From Anomaloglossus baeobatrachus (taxonomy: Eukaryota; Chordata; Amphibia; Anura; Aromobatidae), in the NCBI RefSeq assembly GCF_048569485.1, contig NC_134353.1:707537341-707601340 (forward strand): a stretch of 64,000 nt of DNA, in the 5' to 3' direction. The position numbers and the translations under genes are program-made. The notes beneath the pieces were generated by a model, which saw only the letters and a list, made by a program, of their open reading frames with translations, did no database searches and was not told where the DNA came from. Shown one piece after another: positions 10,756 to 23,835 of the stretch (the first letter of the stretch is position 1; every line of letters starts with the position of its first letter).

Positions 10756-13328
10756 AATTTTGCAGTGTTTGTATTGTTTCACTATGTATGTGCAGTTCTG
10801 AATGTATCACAAACCCCTGTGGGCAGCAGCAATGAGGCATCGAGTTCCTCATCCTTGCCTTTTGCTGTTACTTTTCTCTCCGGTTTATAGTGGCTCTACT
10901 GAATGGGCTACGGAGAGGCTGCCATGCAGGGATAGGATCTTTTTACTGCCATTGGCTGGCAAACCCTATGGCAGAGCTACAACTTAAAGACTAAAGGATT
11001 TCAGTAAGAGAAAACCAGAAAAAAAAGACAATAAGCCTAAATATCCTCAGAGACTCAACAAATAGCCATAAATTACCAAGCAGGACTTTCTGTAGCTCTT
11101 CTGTTTCGTACTGGATATCTTCTGTGATGCTTTATTTTTTTATTGTTACGTCACCGGCTTCATTTGATATAAAAAAGTGTATTTTTTTTCTGCAAATGTT
11201 CCCACCTATTCCCCATTTTTGTGTTTTTCCTGTTTTGACCGAATGTAGTAACTTGTTCAGTCCTTCAATCGCAGAAGGTGGGATGAGATCAAGAAGGCCC
11301 ATATCCCTCCCTATGTACAAAGCTATTGGACAACCAGGACACCCTGCCGCCCCATCCTCCTGAGAAATATGGCTGCTTAAATACAGATATGATGATTTGC
11401 TATTTTGGCATAAATCACCAGCTTAGAGCATGGTACCATTTGTGCTGCCATTAACCCTTCTTTACACATAGCAAATGTAACAAATATGCCAAATATACAG
11501 AAAAACCAAACCTATATATTTATTACACAGAATATGTCAATGGTTGGTACAGCTTATTCTGCAAACTGTGCCCAGATAGTTGTTTTTCAGTAGATTTTTG
11601 TTGATCCCAGATAGTTTTCTATCCTTTCACTTCCTGGCTATAAATGAAGAAGTCAGAGTTGCTGATGTATTTTACCAGTGTAGTGACAATCCTTAATGGA
11701 TGCATTTTTGGAAAGGGACCATTAAACAGGGTACCAAATGACCTAACATGAAGTCATCATCCAAAGCTGTAGAGATGTGTGAATGTTTTCAGAAATTAAC
11801 AGCTGTTTTTGTTTGTTTTTTTTTTTTTTGTTTTTTTCCTTTTTGTTCCCATTGCATGGAGAGTGTGATGGTTTTTTTTTTTTTTTAATTTTGCAAGGAT
11901 TTTTTTCTTTTATTTGTAGTCAGAGGAAATGCAGATAGGATAGATTACTATATCTTTCACTTATTAAATGAAACTTAGTCTTGATCTCCTGAAAGTGTTT
12001 GTAGATGTTATGTATAATAAAACACAACCTTGTGACAATTTTGTTGCTCTCTTGTACGAGGTAAACTTTTTTTTTTTTACTTTTTTCTTTTCTGTCATTT
12101 TAAATGTAAAGCCTCAAGTCACTGCATTTGGCTGTGGTAAGGCATTAAACACTGTCTGGGCACTAGTTTAGTGTGTCACGTTTACGTGATTCTTCGAGAG
12201 AAGCTGGTTCCACCTGTCTGATTTCCAGGAATCCTGCCAGGGAGGCACCTTTTTATTGTGTAAGAGCTCACCTTGTTTTTGGATGAGTCACTTGCTTCAT
12301 ATTTAAAATTAATTAGTGAGTATAATTATAGATGTAATCACTCTTTAAATAACATCCACATCACACAATCTTCTCTCAGGGGTTGGTTATGGATTTGTTA
12401 ACCAACCAAATCCTATAACTTCCTGCTGTGCTTTTTTTTTCTTCTTCTTTTCCCTTCCACTTCGCGACAACATTTTAAAAGGAGAATTCTAATGTTTTTC
12501 TAGTCTACATATCTGTATGAGCATGCCTTTAAAAATGTAGATTCTGGCCCTACCTCTATCCAGGACCTTGAAAGGAATAAAAAGAACTGGAAGGAGGGGT
12601 GTCTCTGTTGCCACTGCCTATCTCCCTTAGTCCCACCTTTTGTTCCCTTGGGCTGATACATTATCCTCATGGACTTCCTATTCAGGTCAGAGCACTCTTT
12701 TAGAGGGCTCGCATTATAGTGTCATATAGATAAAACGAAAGATAATACAGAAGATTCTGGTGATCCGAACATTCGAGAAACTTTCAGTCTTAATGTACAG
12801 TGATGAAAAAACTGTTATTTTATGATCTTTTCATTAAAAGCTTGATTGAAAAAAAGTTTGATTTTTATGCTTGAATTTCATTTGTCTTACTTTTTGAAGA
12901 TTTAACTGGCTCTAATAGACTTTGATAATGGACAGAAAAAGTGCACCAAAAGCAATTTGCTACTACAGTACTGAGATGTTATTTGATTGTGTTTAAAAAT
13001 GCACGTAAAACTCCTAAAATCAGCCCAAAATCTGAAAGCTAATCAATAATTATTATTAATAGTTGTTTTACTAAATGTTTAAAAAGTTGCTCTCACTATT
13101 TTAGTCTGCTGTGTTTTCTGCCTCATCCTGGCACAGTCATCCTCCTAGAAATTCTGCAGTGAAAGCATGATCTTTAAACAAGGAGGCAGGCCTTGGTCAT
13201 ATTTTGTCCTACTTCAGTTCCATCTTACCCAGAAGGCTTTTGTTGCAGTCAGTTGTCTTATAGCCATATACCGGACAGAGAGGAGTAGGGACACTGTTGA
13301 GTTTGTGAAATGCACAGGTTTCATTATA
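10756..13328. other. HIC2 3' flank or extended 3'UTR; no repeat recognised
   Basis: A/T-rich sequence with several T-runs (11816-11890, 12067-12090), AATAAA at 12016-12021 and 12576-12581, and a CTACCTC at 12550-12556. No coding frame resembles a known protein, and I see no transposon termini. Confidence 0.45.
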
Positions 13329-13330
13329 TA

Positions 13331-14873
<1,543 letters not shown>

Positions 14874-14875
14874 TA

Positions 14876-15313
14876 TTTACCAGTTTTAATTGTAATATGT
14901 GTAACATAAGTTTACAGAAGAGTGGGAGATTTATAATTAATTATTCACCGGTACTAAAATCTCATGTTCAGTCTACACACCTATTCATGCTTTAAACATT
15001 TTCTTAGTAAAAGATATGGAAACTGGTGCAAAAAAAAAAGTGCAGCTATTGTCAAAGGCAACCAACCAGTGTTTTATACAAATTTTATTTTTATCTGGAG
15101 AAATACACAGATATAATGGGAAGTATTTCCCCTTTTCTGCTTGTTGGCTACAGAGTTATTGCTTCAATTAATGGGCAACGTCATAGGTTTAATATGGTTA
15201 ACGTTGGAGGGATTGTCCACTACTCAGACAACTCCTTCTCAATTGCAACATTCACCTGTGTAGAATAACAGCCTCTGGCTCCAGCGATGTTTGCATCTGT
15301 TCTCCTGGAGATC
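14876..15313. other. Spacer with fragment of a 'GGATTGTCC' MITE
   Basis: Mostly A/T-rich sequence. From about 15205 the block ggagggattgtccactact resembles the end of a common amphibian MITE, also seen inverted near 38770. The unit appears to continue on the far side of element A (19776 onward). Confidence 0.4.
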
Positions 15314-15331
15314 GCATGACATTGTCTGCAG
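15314..15331. repeat. 18-bp target-site duplication, left copy (element A)
   Basis: gcatgacattgtctgcag is repeated exactly at 19776-19793. It brackets element A. Confidence 0.85.
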
Positions 15332-15973
15332 GGTTAAAAAAGGAGAAAAGACCTTGCATATAACGCACAACCCATAGTACAATATGAAAACAAACCTTTA
15401 TTAACAGTGCACTAATACAATTTAAAACCAGTTAAAACATGTAATGTAGACAAGATCCTGTACCCACAAGTTTATGATTATAATAATTCAACATTTACAG
15501 TAATATAGCCCCGCCACAAGGGGAAAATGAATTGCAGCCTGGTGTACCACCTGCAGGAGACACAGTCCAGGGATATCGCATACAATAAGTACATAAACAA
15601 CGGCAATAATGAACAACTGGAGGTCAATAACCAGGTACCAGACAAATTGGATAGCTCTATATGAGACCAAGGAGAGTCGTAGTACCCCAGAACACACAGT
15701 GTAGGTCACTATGTAATCCTAGGGGCATCATAGCCCTACTGGAAAAAAGGACATAACCTCCACTAGGTCCCTGGTAATCCAGGAATATGGCCAATTCCCA
15801 AGTGAGGGAGGAAGGCTCACCTAAATAAAGCAGGGGGAATCTGTTGTAGAAGAACCTGTGCATGCCCAATAGGGCAGCAAAGAGATGTGGAAAAAAGAAT
15901 ACACTGCAGAGTCCAATAAAGAGCGTATCCACAATGTGGCAGGGGTACACACCCGGGGTACAAGGATCACCCC

Positions 15974-16005
15974 ACGCGTATCGCCGCCGCTGCTGCTTCG
16001 TCAGG
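15974..16005 (-). ncRNA. Hammerhead-like motif of element A
   Basis: Read on the minus strand: CTGACGA, then an imperfect hairpin GCAGC/GCGGC, then GATAC in place of GAAAC, then ACGCGT. CTGANGA and GAA are the invariant hammerhead boxes. Here the second box is mutated and an extra A follows the first, so this copy is probably inactive. Confidence 0.35.
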
Positions 16006-17169
16006 GTATTCTTTTTTCCACATCTCTTTGCTGCCCTATTGGGCATGCACAGGTTCTTCTACAACCGATTCCCCCTGCTTTATTTAGGTGAGCCTTCCTC
16101 CCTCACTTGGGAATTGGCCATATTCCTGGATTACCAGGGACCTAGTGGAGGTTGTGTCCTTTTTTCCAGTAGGGCTATGATGCCCCTAGGATTACATAGT
16201 GACCTACACTGCGTGTTCTGGGGTACTACGACTCTCCTTGGTCTCATATAGAGCTATCTAATTTGTCTGGTACCTGGTTATTGACCTCCAGTTGTTCATT
16301 ATTGCCGTTGTTTATGTACGTATTGTATGCGATATCCCTGGACTGTTTGTCTCCTGCAGGTGGTACACCAGGCTGCAATTCATTTTCCCCTTGTGGCGGG
16401 GCTATATTACTGTATATGATAATTATAATAATTCAACATTAACTTGTGGGTACAGGATCTTGTCTACATTACATGTTTTAACTGGTTTTAAATTGTATTA
16501 GTGCACTGTTAACCCCTTCACCCCCGGCCACTAAAACACCCTAATGAACGGGCCATTTTTTGCAATTCTGACCAGTGTCACTTTGACAGGTTATAACTCT
16601 GGAACGCTTCAACGGATCCTGGCGATTCTGACATTGTTTTTTCGTGACATATTGTACTTCATGTCAGTGGTAAATTTAGGCCGATATGTTTTGCGTTTAT
16701 TTGTGAAAATTTAGGAAATTTGGCGAACATTTTGAAAATTTCGCAATTTTCAAACTTTGAAAATTTATGCCCATAAATCTGAGAGATATGTCACACAAAA
16801 TAGTTACTAAATAACATTTCCCACTTGTCTACTTTACATCAGCGCAATTTTCGAAACAAATTTTTTTTCCGTTAGGAAGTTAGAAGGGGTCAAAGGTCAT
16901 CAGCAAATTCTCATTTTTCCAACAAAATTTACAAAATTTTTTTTAGGGACCACATTACGTTTGAGGTGACTTTGAGAGGCCTAGGTGACAGAAAATACCC
17001 AAAAGTGACCCCATTCTAAAAACTACACCCCTCACACTGCTCAAAACCACATCCAATAAGTTTATTAACCCTTTAGGTGCTTCACAGGAACCAAAGCAAT
17101 GTGGAAGGAAAAAATGAAAATTTTTACTTTTTAACACAAAAATGTTACTTTAGCCATAAAATTTTCATT

Positions 17170-18100
17170 TTTACAAGGGAGAAAAGAGAAAGTGCACCCT
17201 ACAATTTATTGTGCATGTTCTCCTGAGTACGCTGATACCCCATATGTGGTAAAAATCAATTGTTTGGGCGCACGGCAGAGCTCGGAAGGGAAGGAGCGCC
17301 ATTTGAATTTTTGAACGTAAAATTAGCTGCACTCATTAGCGGACGCCATGTCGGGTTTGAAGACCCCCTGAGGTGCCTAACCAATGGAGCTCCCCCACAA
17401 GTGACCCCATTTTGGAAACTAGAGCCCTCAAATAATTTTTCTAGATGTTTGGTGAGCACTTTGAACACCTGGGGGCTTCACAAAAGTTTTATAGCGTTGA
17501 GCCGTGAAAAGAAGAAAAATTTTTTTTTACCACAAAACGGTTGCTTCAACTAGGTAGCTTTTTTTTCACAAGGCTATCAGGAAAAAATGCACCATAAAAT
17601 GTATTGTGCATTTTCTCCTGAGTACGCAGATACCTCATATGTGGTGGAAAGTAATTGTTTGGGCGCATGGCGGGGCTCAGAAGAGAAGGAGCGCCATTTG
17701 ACAGCAAAATTGTTTGGAATCATTAGCGGACGCCATGTCACGTTTGGAGACCCCCTATGGTGCCTAAACAGTGGAGCTCCCCCACAAGTGACCCCATTTT
17801 GGAAACTAGAGCCCTCAAATAATTTTTCTAGATGTTTGGTGAGCACTTTGAACACCTGGGGGCTTCACAGAAGTTTATAGCGTTGAGCCGTGAAAAGAAA
17901 AAAATATTTTTTTACCACAAAACGGTTGCTTCAATTAGGTAGCTTTTTTTTTCACAAGGCTATCAGGAAAAAATGCACCATAAAATGTATTGTGCATTTT
18001 CTCCTGAGTACGACGATACCTCACATGTGGTGGAAAGTAATTGTTTGAGCGCATGGCGGGGCTCAGAAGAGAAGGAGCGCCATTTGACTTTTCAAACGCA
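17170..18100 (+). repeat. About 390-bp tandem repeat, 2.3 copies
   Basis: The block tattgtgcat...ctcctgag recurs near 17194, 17588 and 17976, giving spacings of about 394 and 388 bp. Units share gagctcccccacaagtgacc and cggacgccatgtc. It lies inside the TTAA-flanked transposon. Confidence 0.8.
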
Positions 18101-18119
18101 CAGACGCAGTGCACTGATC

Positions 18120-18410
18120 GGCCGCTGCAGGACGCACGGTCGGATGCGATAAAAAAAGCGTCGGGGATACGTAAAAAAAAAAGTCACGCCAAAAATTGAC
18201 CATGGATGCCGATCCGTTATGTGCATCCCTGATCAGCGCTTGGCGGGACGCAAGGACGGATGGGATACAAAAAGCGTCGGGGATACGGAAAAAAAAGTCA
18301 CGCCAAAAATTGAGCAGGGATGCCGATCCGTTATCTGCATCCCTGATCAGCGCTTGGCGGGATGCACGGACGGATGAGGTGTAAAAATGGACAGGGGATA
18401 CGGAAAAAAA
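18120..18410 (+). repeat. About 112-bp tandem repeat, up to 3 units
   Basis: gccgatccgttat and catccctgatcagcgcttgg recur 112 bp apart (18209 and 18321), with a partial unit before them. It adjoins the 390-bp repeat. Confidence 0.75.
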
Positions 18411-18589
18411 AAAAAAAAGTTATACTCACAGTACCCAGAGGACTAGCAGGAGGATCACTGACCAGAAGAGCTGCAGAGGAACAGATGGCAGAGAGATGGA
18501 CAGCTTTACAGGAGCAGCAGGCAGATCAGCAGAATGCCCAGGAAGGACCCAGCGATGGACGCAGATGTGATCAGGCTGGTGAAGACAGG

Positions 18590-19025
18590 TAGGAGGACAG
18601 AGGGGGAGAGCAGAGGGGGAGAGGGGGGGTTGAGAGCAGAGGGGGAGGGGGAGAGCAGAGGGGGAGGGGGAGAGCAGAGGGGGAGACCGGAGTGGGAGCT
18701 GCAGAAGCAGAATAGCGATAATGGGGGAGGCAGTCAGATCGCGGGGGGAGCAGATCGGGATGTCGGGGGGGGGGGTGGTGGTTGGGGGGAGCAGATCGCG
18801 GGGGGGGCACGGCAGGGGCTATCACGGCAGCGCGCAGGGGCACCACGGGAGCGCGCACGGGCTGCAAAGTGAGCACAGTACTCAGTGCAGCAGCAGCGGT
18901 GGTGGTAGCAGATCGGGATGCCGGGGAGCAGATCGGGGCGTAGTAGGGGGGCAGATCGGGGGGGGGCACGGGCAGGGGCCTTCACGGGAGCGCACAGGGG
19001 CCTTCACGGGAGCGCGCAGGGAGCG
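18590..19025 (+). repeat. G-rich low-complexity block
   Basis: Many runs of 4-10 G on the + strand (agagcagagggggag units, and a run of ten G near 18767). There are enough closely spaced G-tracts for several potential G-quadruplexes. Confidence 0.8.
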
Positions 19026-19775
19026 GAATACTTACCATTAGAGCTGCAGCGGCGGTGACATCAGAGGCGGCAGCGGCAGCAGCAGCGGTGGCGTGGTACC
19101 AAAAGTACCAGCCACTCCACGCTGCAGACATGCTGGGGGAGGGCTCACAGGCCAGCACAGGCCTGGGGAGGGCGGCCACCGGCAGATCAGACCGCCCCAC
19201 TGCACACTGATTGGAGCGATTGCGCGTCATAGCACGATCGCTCCAATCAGTGCTGCAGGGGCTGGGGGCGGCATGTTTGAGGTCCACCTACAATATGCTG
19301 CAGCAGCTGCGGCATCTCATAGCTGGATCTCACAGGATCGCACTAATTCGGGCATTATTTTTGCCGAAATTAGTGCGATCGATGTGGTTGGCGGTTCAGA
19401 TTTGAACAGCCAATCACATCGATCGTCGATAGGGGGTGGCGATGCCGCCCCCCCCTGGGGTCAAGCAAAGGTCCCCTGCTGTAAGAAACAGCAGGGGACA
19501 TCATTTGAAAGCCGTTGCTATGGCCACGGCAATCAAATGAAGTTTAGGCAGTAAAATTACGTCCCTGGTCGTTAAGTCACGTTAAAATAGGACGTAATTT
19601 TACTGCCCGCGGTCGTGAAGGGGTTAATAAAGGTTTGTTTTCATATTGTACTATGGGTTGTGCGTTATATGCAATGTCTTTTCTCCTTTTTTAACCCTTT
19701 ACGTGCTCCATTGCATTATCAGCACCCCTTTGTTTTGTTTATTTGGCTATTGTGGTGCATTCTCCTCCCCTTGCT

Positions 19776-19793
19776 GCATGACATTGTCTGCAG
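19776..19793. repeat. 18-bp target-site duplication, right copy (element A)
   Basis: An exact copy of 15314-15331. Confidence 0.85.
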
Positions 19794-20391
19794 GACTTAC
19801 GTGGCATAACAGTCTGCAGCCGCTTCACTCACTTTCTTTGGACGTAACTGACATTCTGAGGGAGTCTGAAGTGAGCATGGAGCGGCCACTGATTGGCTGC
19901 AGGGCTTCAATTTTGTAACCATGTCAAAGGCAACCAGGCACTTGCACCAAGTACAAGTACAGTGAAAGTGAAGCTGAGCAGTATGAAGAAGCTTGTAAGC
20001 ACTGCAGATTTTAGAAACAAGCTGACAACATAATATTTAAGGTTTCTAGAGAATGGTAACAAATTAATAGGCTTGTTTTCTCTACAAGCAGTTTGCAAAT
20101 TTCCCTTCTTAGAAATCAGTTATGCCATCCTCTAATGGAGACTTTTCCTTTTCAGTGTCAGTATCTTCCATCCTCAGCTGTGGCTAAAGCATCTTGTTCA
20201 GCCAACCAGGGCCGTCATCTGTAGTACTGAGGGGGAAGAAACCTGTAACAGTACTGCCTGCAGGTTAATCACTGGTTTGGCTGGTATGAGCTACTTTGTA
20301 TAAAAGGTCTTAAGCCAGCCATAAACAAATGATGGCTTTTGGACAATTGCTTCAGCCCATTGTTTAGATCTTCCATACACCGGAGTGATCA
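19794..20391. other. Repeat-derived spacer
   Basis: Continuation of the sequence interrupted by element A, with cttgtaagcactgcag near 19993 that recurs, related, at 62945-63060. No gene is seen. Confidence 0.4.
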
Positions 20392-20394
20392 TAA

Positions 20395-20769
20395 GGCTAA
20401 GGACACACAATGAGAAAAACTGAGTGTAATGCGATTTTTCCTCAGCCCTAATCGGACTGAGAAGACAATCGCAGCATGCTGCAGGTGGAATCTGATTTTT
20501 CTCTCGCTACAAGTCTATGGGTGCGAGAGACGCATCACACTGCAGTCGCATTACACTGGAGTGCAGTGCGATATATGCATCAGCTGACAATAGAGGAGAT
20601 CGGGAGATTAATCCCTCCCTCTCCTCAGCAGCGCCCGCTCTGTCCTTCCACAGCTGTGTTGTGATCATAGGATCGCATCACAGTGGCCTGACACTCGGCT
20701 TACACTCCAGCAGAGCGCGAGCCGAGTGTTATGCAATGCACTCGCAGTAGTGCTAGTGTGTGCCCAGCC
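20395..20769. mobile_element. Hairpin MITE, PIF/Harbinger-like
   Basis: Left end ggctaaggacacaca, right end tgtgtgcccagcc (inverted match). It is flanked by TAA on the left and TTA on the right, so the TWA duplication is imperfect. The interior has further inverted blocks. Confidence 0.6.
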
Positions 20770-20856
20770 TTAGGTCATCTCTGCCAACTCTCCCATTCAC
20801 AGGGGCGCTTGTTCAGTCAAGTGTTCGACTGAAATCAGTACGAAATCAGACATGTA

Positions 20857-22379
20857 CAAGTGCATCTCCAATAAATTAGAATATCTTCAAAAAGTTAAAT
20901 TTATTTCAGTAATTCAAAACAAAAAGGAAAATGCATATATTAAATAGTCATTACAAAGTGATCTATTTCAAGTGTTTATTTCTGTTAATGTTGATGATTA
21001 TGGCTTAAAGCCAATGAAAATCCAAAAGTTGTCATCTCAGAAAATTAGAATATTGTAGAAGACCAACTAAAATGATTGTAAGCTCAGAAATGTTGGCCTA
21101 CTGAAAAGTCTGTACAGTAAATGCACTCAATAATTGGCCGGGACTGCTTTTGCATGAATTATTGCCTCAACGTGGCGTGGCATGGAGGCGATCAGTCTGT
21201 GGCACTGCTGAGGTGTTATGGAAGCCCAGGTTGTTTTGATAGCAACCTTCAACTTGTTTGCATTGTTGGGTCTAGTGTCTCACATCTTCCTCTTGACAAT
21301 ACACCATAGATTCTCTATGGGGTTTAGGTCAGGCAAGTTTACTGGCCAATCAAGCACAGTGATACTGTTAAACCAGGTATTGGCACTTTTGGCAGTGTGG
21401 ACAGGTGGCAAGTTCTGCAGGAAAATTTAAATTTCCATCTCCAAAAAGCTTGTCGGCAGAGGGAAGTATCAAGTGGTCTAAAATTTCCTAGTAGATGGCT
21501 GCACTGACTTTGGTATTTTAAAATACAGTGGGCCTACACCAGCAGATGACATGGCCCCCCAAACCATCACTGATTGTGGAAACATCACACTAGACCTCAA
21601 GCAGGTTGGATTGTGACCTCTCCACTCTTCCTCCAGACTCTGGGATTTTGATTTCCAAATGAAATGCAAAATTTACTTTCATCTGAAAACAACACCTTGG
21701 ACCACTGAGCAAAAGTCCAGGTCTTTTTATCCTTGGCCCAGGTAAGACGCTTCTGGCGTTGTCTATTGGTCATGAGTGGAATGACACAAGGAATGTGACA
21801 GTTGTAGCCCATGTCCTGGATATGTCTGTGTGTGGTGGCTGTTGAAGAGCTGACTCCAGCAGCAGTCCACTCCTTGTGAATATTCCCAAACTTTTTGAAT
21901 GGCCTTTTCTTAACAATCCTATTAAGGTTATCCCGGTTGCTTGTACACCTTTTGCTACCACACTTTTTCCTTCCACTCAACTTTCCATTAATATGCTTGG
22001 ATACAGCACTCTGATCAGCCAGCTTTTTTTTTTTTTAACAATGACCTTTTGTGGCTTACCCTACTTGTGGAGTGTGTCAATGGCTGCCTTCTGGACATCT
22101 GTCAAGTCAGCAGTCTTCTCATGATTGTGCAGCCTACTGTACCAGACTTAAGAGACCATTTTAAACGCTTAGGAAGCCTTTGCAGGAGTTTTGTGGTAAT
22201 TTTATTCTAATCGTCTGAGATAATGACTTTGGGTTTTGATTGGCTGTAAGCCATAATCATCAACATTAACAGAAATAAACAATTGAAATAGATTACTCTG
22301 TTTGTAATGACTCTATATATGTTTCCCTTGTTGTATTGAATTACTGAAATGTATATTCTAATTTATTGAGATGCACGTG
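20857..22379 (-). mobile_element. Tc1/mariner-type transposon (second family)
   Basis: The termini aagtgcatctccaataaatt and, inverted, acgtgcatctcaataaatta mark both ends, with TA before the left end. A transposase relic lies on the minus strand. Confidence 0.85.
21478..21980 (-). pseudogene. Decayed Tc1-like transposase
   Basis: Two overlapping minus-strand pieces. 21597-21980 has NRIVKKRPFKKFGNIHKEW (DNA-binding part) and WSKVLFSDESKF, the classic Tc1 catalytic-Asp block. 21478-21669 has QSVMVWGAMSSAGVGPLYF. They lie in different frames, so the gene is broken; the C-terminal DDE block is not recognised. Confidence 0.8.
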
Positions 22380-22725
22380 ATCAACAACTTCCCCAATGAT
22401 CAGTTGTCTGGGATCCCCATTCACAGACTGTTGGCTGAACCCTTCAATTATTGGCCAATCCTCTGTGTATGGGGCCTTTAAGCTGTGCTTCCATGTATTG
22501 GTTATGTCCATGCATTTCTTTTATGCCGGAGCCAGATACAACTGATGCCAACATTCTGCATTAAAAAAATACTACATGCAGAGATTTCTGGTTTGGCTCC
22601 GGGACCAGTCCAGCGCAACAGTGGATGTACCAGATGATTGGGAGGAATAACCTTTTAGAAATCTATGGCATAATCTGATAGTTTTCCCTTCAATGTTTTG
22701 TACAATGTAGAGTAGGTAAAATTTG

Positions 22726-22762
<37 letters not shown>

Positions 22763-23018
22763 TTTTACAGTAATGTGCTGGAGATTTGGTAACTACAGAG
22801 AATAAGGACGTTAGCCCAGTATTTTCTGCCTACTTTAAAAATTTTATACCGTATGTTTTGTTTTTTACTTTTCCAGTTCGTTGGACAAAGAAAAGCATAG
22901 TTTGTTTTTTTTGGGGTTTTTTTTGTTTTTGAAAAAATTCAACCCTGGAAAAAAACAACAATCTTTTAGACTGAAAAAAGACACAATCGTTAAGCTCAAA
23001 TATACCCTGGTCTTATAC
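22380..23018. other. Spacer with (AT)n microsatellite
   Basis: An (AT)n run at 22729-22759; otherwise A/T-rich with no gene or transposon end recognised. Confidence 0.6.
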
Positions 23019-23120
23019 ACTTTCTAAGTTGGTTTAGTATAGATCACAGAGGGAAGCGGGTTTATGCCGCGCTAAAAACCGCTGATACCGGTATATTAAA
23101 AATTTCTTTATTTCACATTC

Positions 23121-23148
23121 CTACGCGTTTCAGAGACATTCCTTCAGG
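23121..23148 (-). ncRNA. Hammerhead-like motif, left arm of element B
   Basis: On the minus strand: CCTGAAGG, a short spacer, GAAACGCGTAGG. The first box deviates from CTGANGA and no good stem II is seen; GAAAC and the palindromic ACGCGT are intact. Confidence 0.3.
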
Positions 23149-23179
23149 AAAGATGAAAGGAAAGAAATGATTTCTTTTT

Positions 23180-23216
23180 CCTGAAGGAAACGTGCAATGT
23201 CTCTGAAACGCGTAGG
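23180..23216 (+). ncRNA. Hammerhead-like motif, right arm of element B
   Basis: As in the left arm but with 7 or 8 extra bases between the boxes (CCTGAAGG ... GAAACGCGTAGG). Confidence 0.3.
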
Positions 23217-23486
23217 ATTGTGAAATAAAAAATTTTTAATATTCCGGCATCAGTGGTTTTTAGCGCGGCATAAACCCGCTTCCCTCTGTGATCTATACTA
23301 AACCACGTTATCCACGGGCCGCTGCTGAACCACGCGGACACTCGCATACGTGTATAAGGGGTTGTGACTGGCACAACCAAACCAGGTAAGTGTACCTTTT
23401 CTCTACATTACTAACAATCATACCGGGTAAGACCCTATTGCGCCTTTTTTTTCCCCCATCTCCAGCAGTTAAACTTTCTAAGTTGG

Positions 23487-23835
23487 CATATTAATACAAG
23501 GAAACCTTAAGAATACATATAGGCTATAGCAAATTGAAAAGTATCACAAACGTACTTCTGTGTGGTTCAAGTTGGACTGGCATGAATTACTGGCACGGCA
23601 TAGGAAACTATTCACATGGAACATGACACAGTCACTGAAGCTGTGCTGAATACATGACTGTTCACACAGGGGTTGTTGAACCTAATATACAGATACATCG
23701 GAGTAATGCTTCCTATTGGAAAACAAAAGTGGGGTGAGTGGATTGGATATTTTCCTCGTAGTCTAATTATGAAATGGTGTGTAGTGCTTTTGGGGGAAAG
23801 GAAGATGAAACATGGTAAAAATACTCAGTTAAATG
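23487..23835. other. Spacer, nothing recognised
   Basis: No repeat termini or credible coding frame seen. Confidence 0.5.

Larger units (their letters stand above)
16513..19623. mobile_element. 3.1-kb TTAA-flanked non-autonomous transposon (piggyBac-like)
   Basis: It starts ccccttcac and ends gtgaagggg, flanked by TTAA at 16509-16512 and 19624-19627. The uninterrupted target is visible in the opposite arm of element A near 15400 (cctttattaacagtgcac), proving insertion with duplication of a single TTAA. No transposase frame is seen. Inside are two tandem-repeat blocks, a G-rich block, CpG-rich palindromes (about 19210-19250) and a terminal hairpin with gcagtaaaattacgtcc near 19548. TTAA targets are used by piggyBac and also by Kolobok; the CCC terminus favours piggyBac. 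Confidence 0.8.
15332..19775. mobile_element. Element A: long inverted-repeat retro-inserted element with hammerhead-like motif
   Basis: The left arm (15332-15902) and right arm (16007-16508 plus 19628-19696) are about 571 bp each and nearly identical in inverted orientation. A 104-bp spacer carries a hammerhead-like motif. The right side runs on past the arm as a unique tail to 19775. The whole is flanked by an exact 18-bp target duplication, as expected for target-primed reverse transcription. The right arm is interrupted by a TTAA-flanked transposon (16513-19623); without it the element is about 1.33 kb. The family is unassigned: a Penelope-like non-autonomous element is my preferred guess. 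Matching 129-residue open frames on opposite strands are a by-product of the inverted arms. Confidence 0.75.
23033..23472 (+). mobile_element. Element B: 440-bp hammerhead-foldback element
   Basis: Flanked by the exact 14-bp duplication actttctaagttgg (23019-23032 and 23473-23486). A left arm (23033-23148) is the inverted copy of 23180-23302. The remaining 170 bp is a unique tail with a perfect hairpin GGTTGTG/CACAACC (about 23359-23377), then CCAGGTAAGT, then GGTAAGACCCTATTGCGCC. The tail blocks recur in element C. AATAAA at 23224-23229 follows the GAAAC box. Confidence 0.8.

Noticed and set aside
15657-16251. Two similar 129-codon proteins on opposite strands
   Set aside because: They are mirror images produced by the inverted arms of element A; no known domain.
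18534-18872. Gly/Arg-rich open frames
   Set aside because: They come from the G-rich low-complexity block of the TTAA transposon.
15974-23216. Plain claim of active hammerhead ribozymes in elements A and B
   Set aside because: A has GATAC instead of GAAAC, and B has CTGAAGG and no good stem II; only the family-level pattern is claimed.
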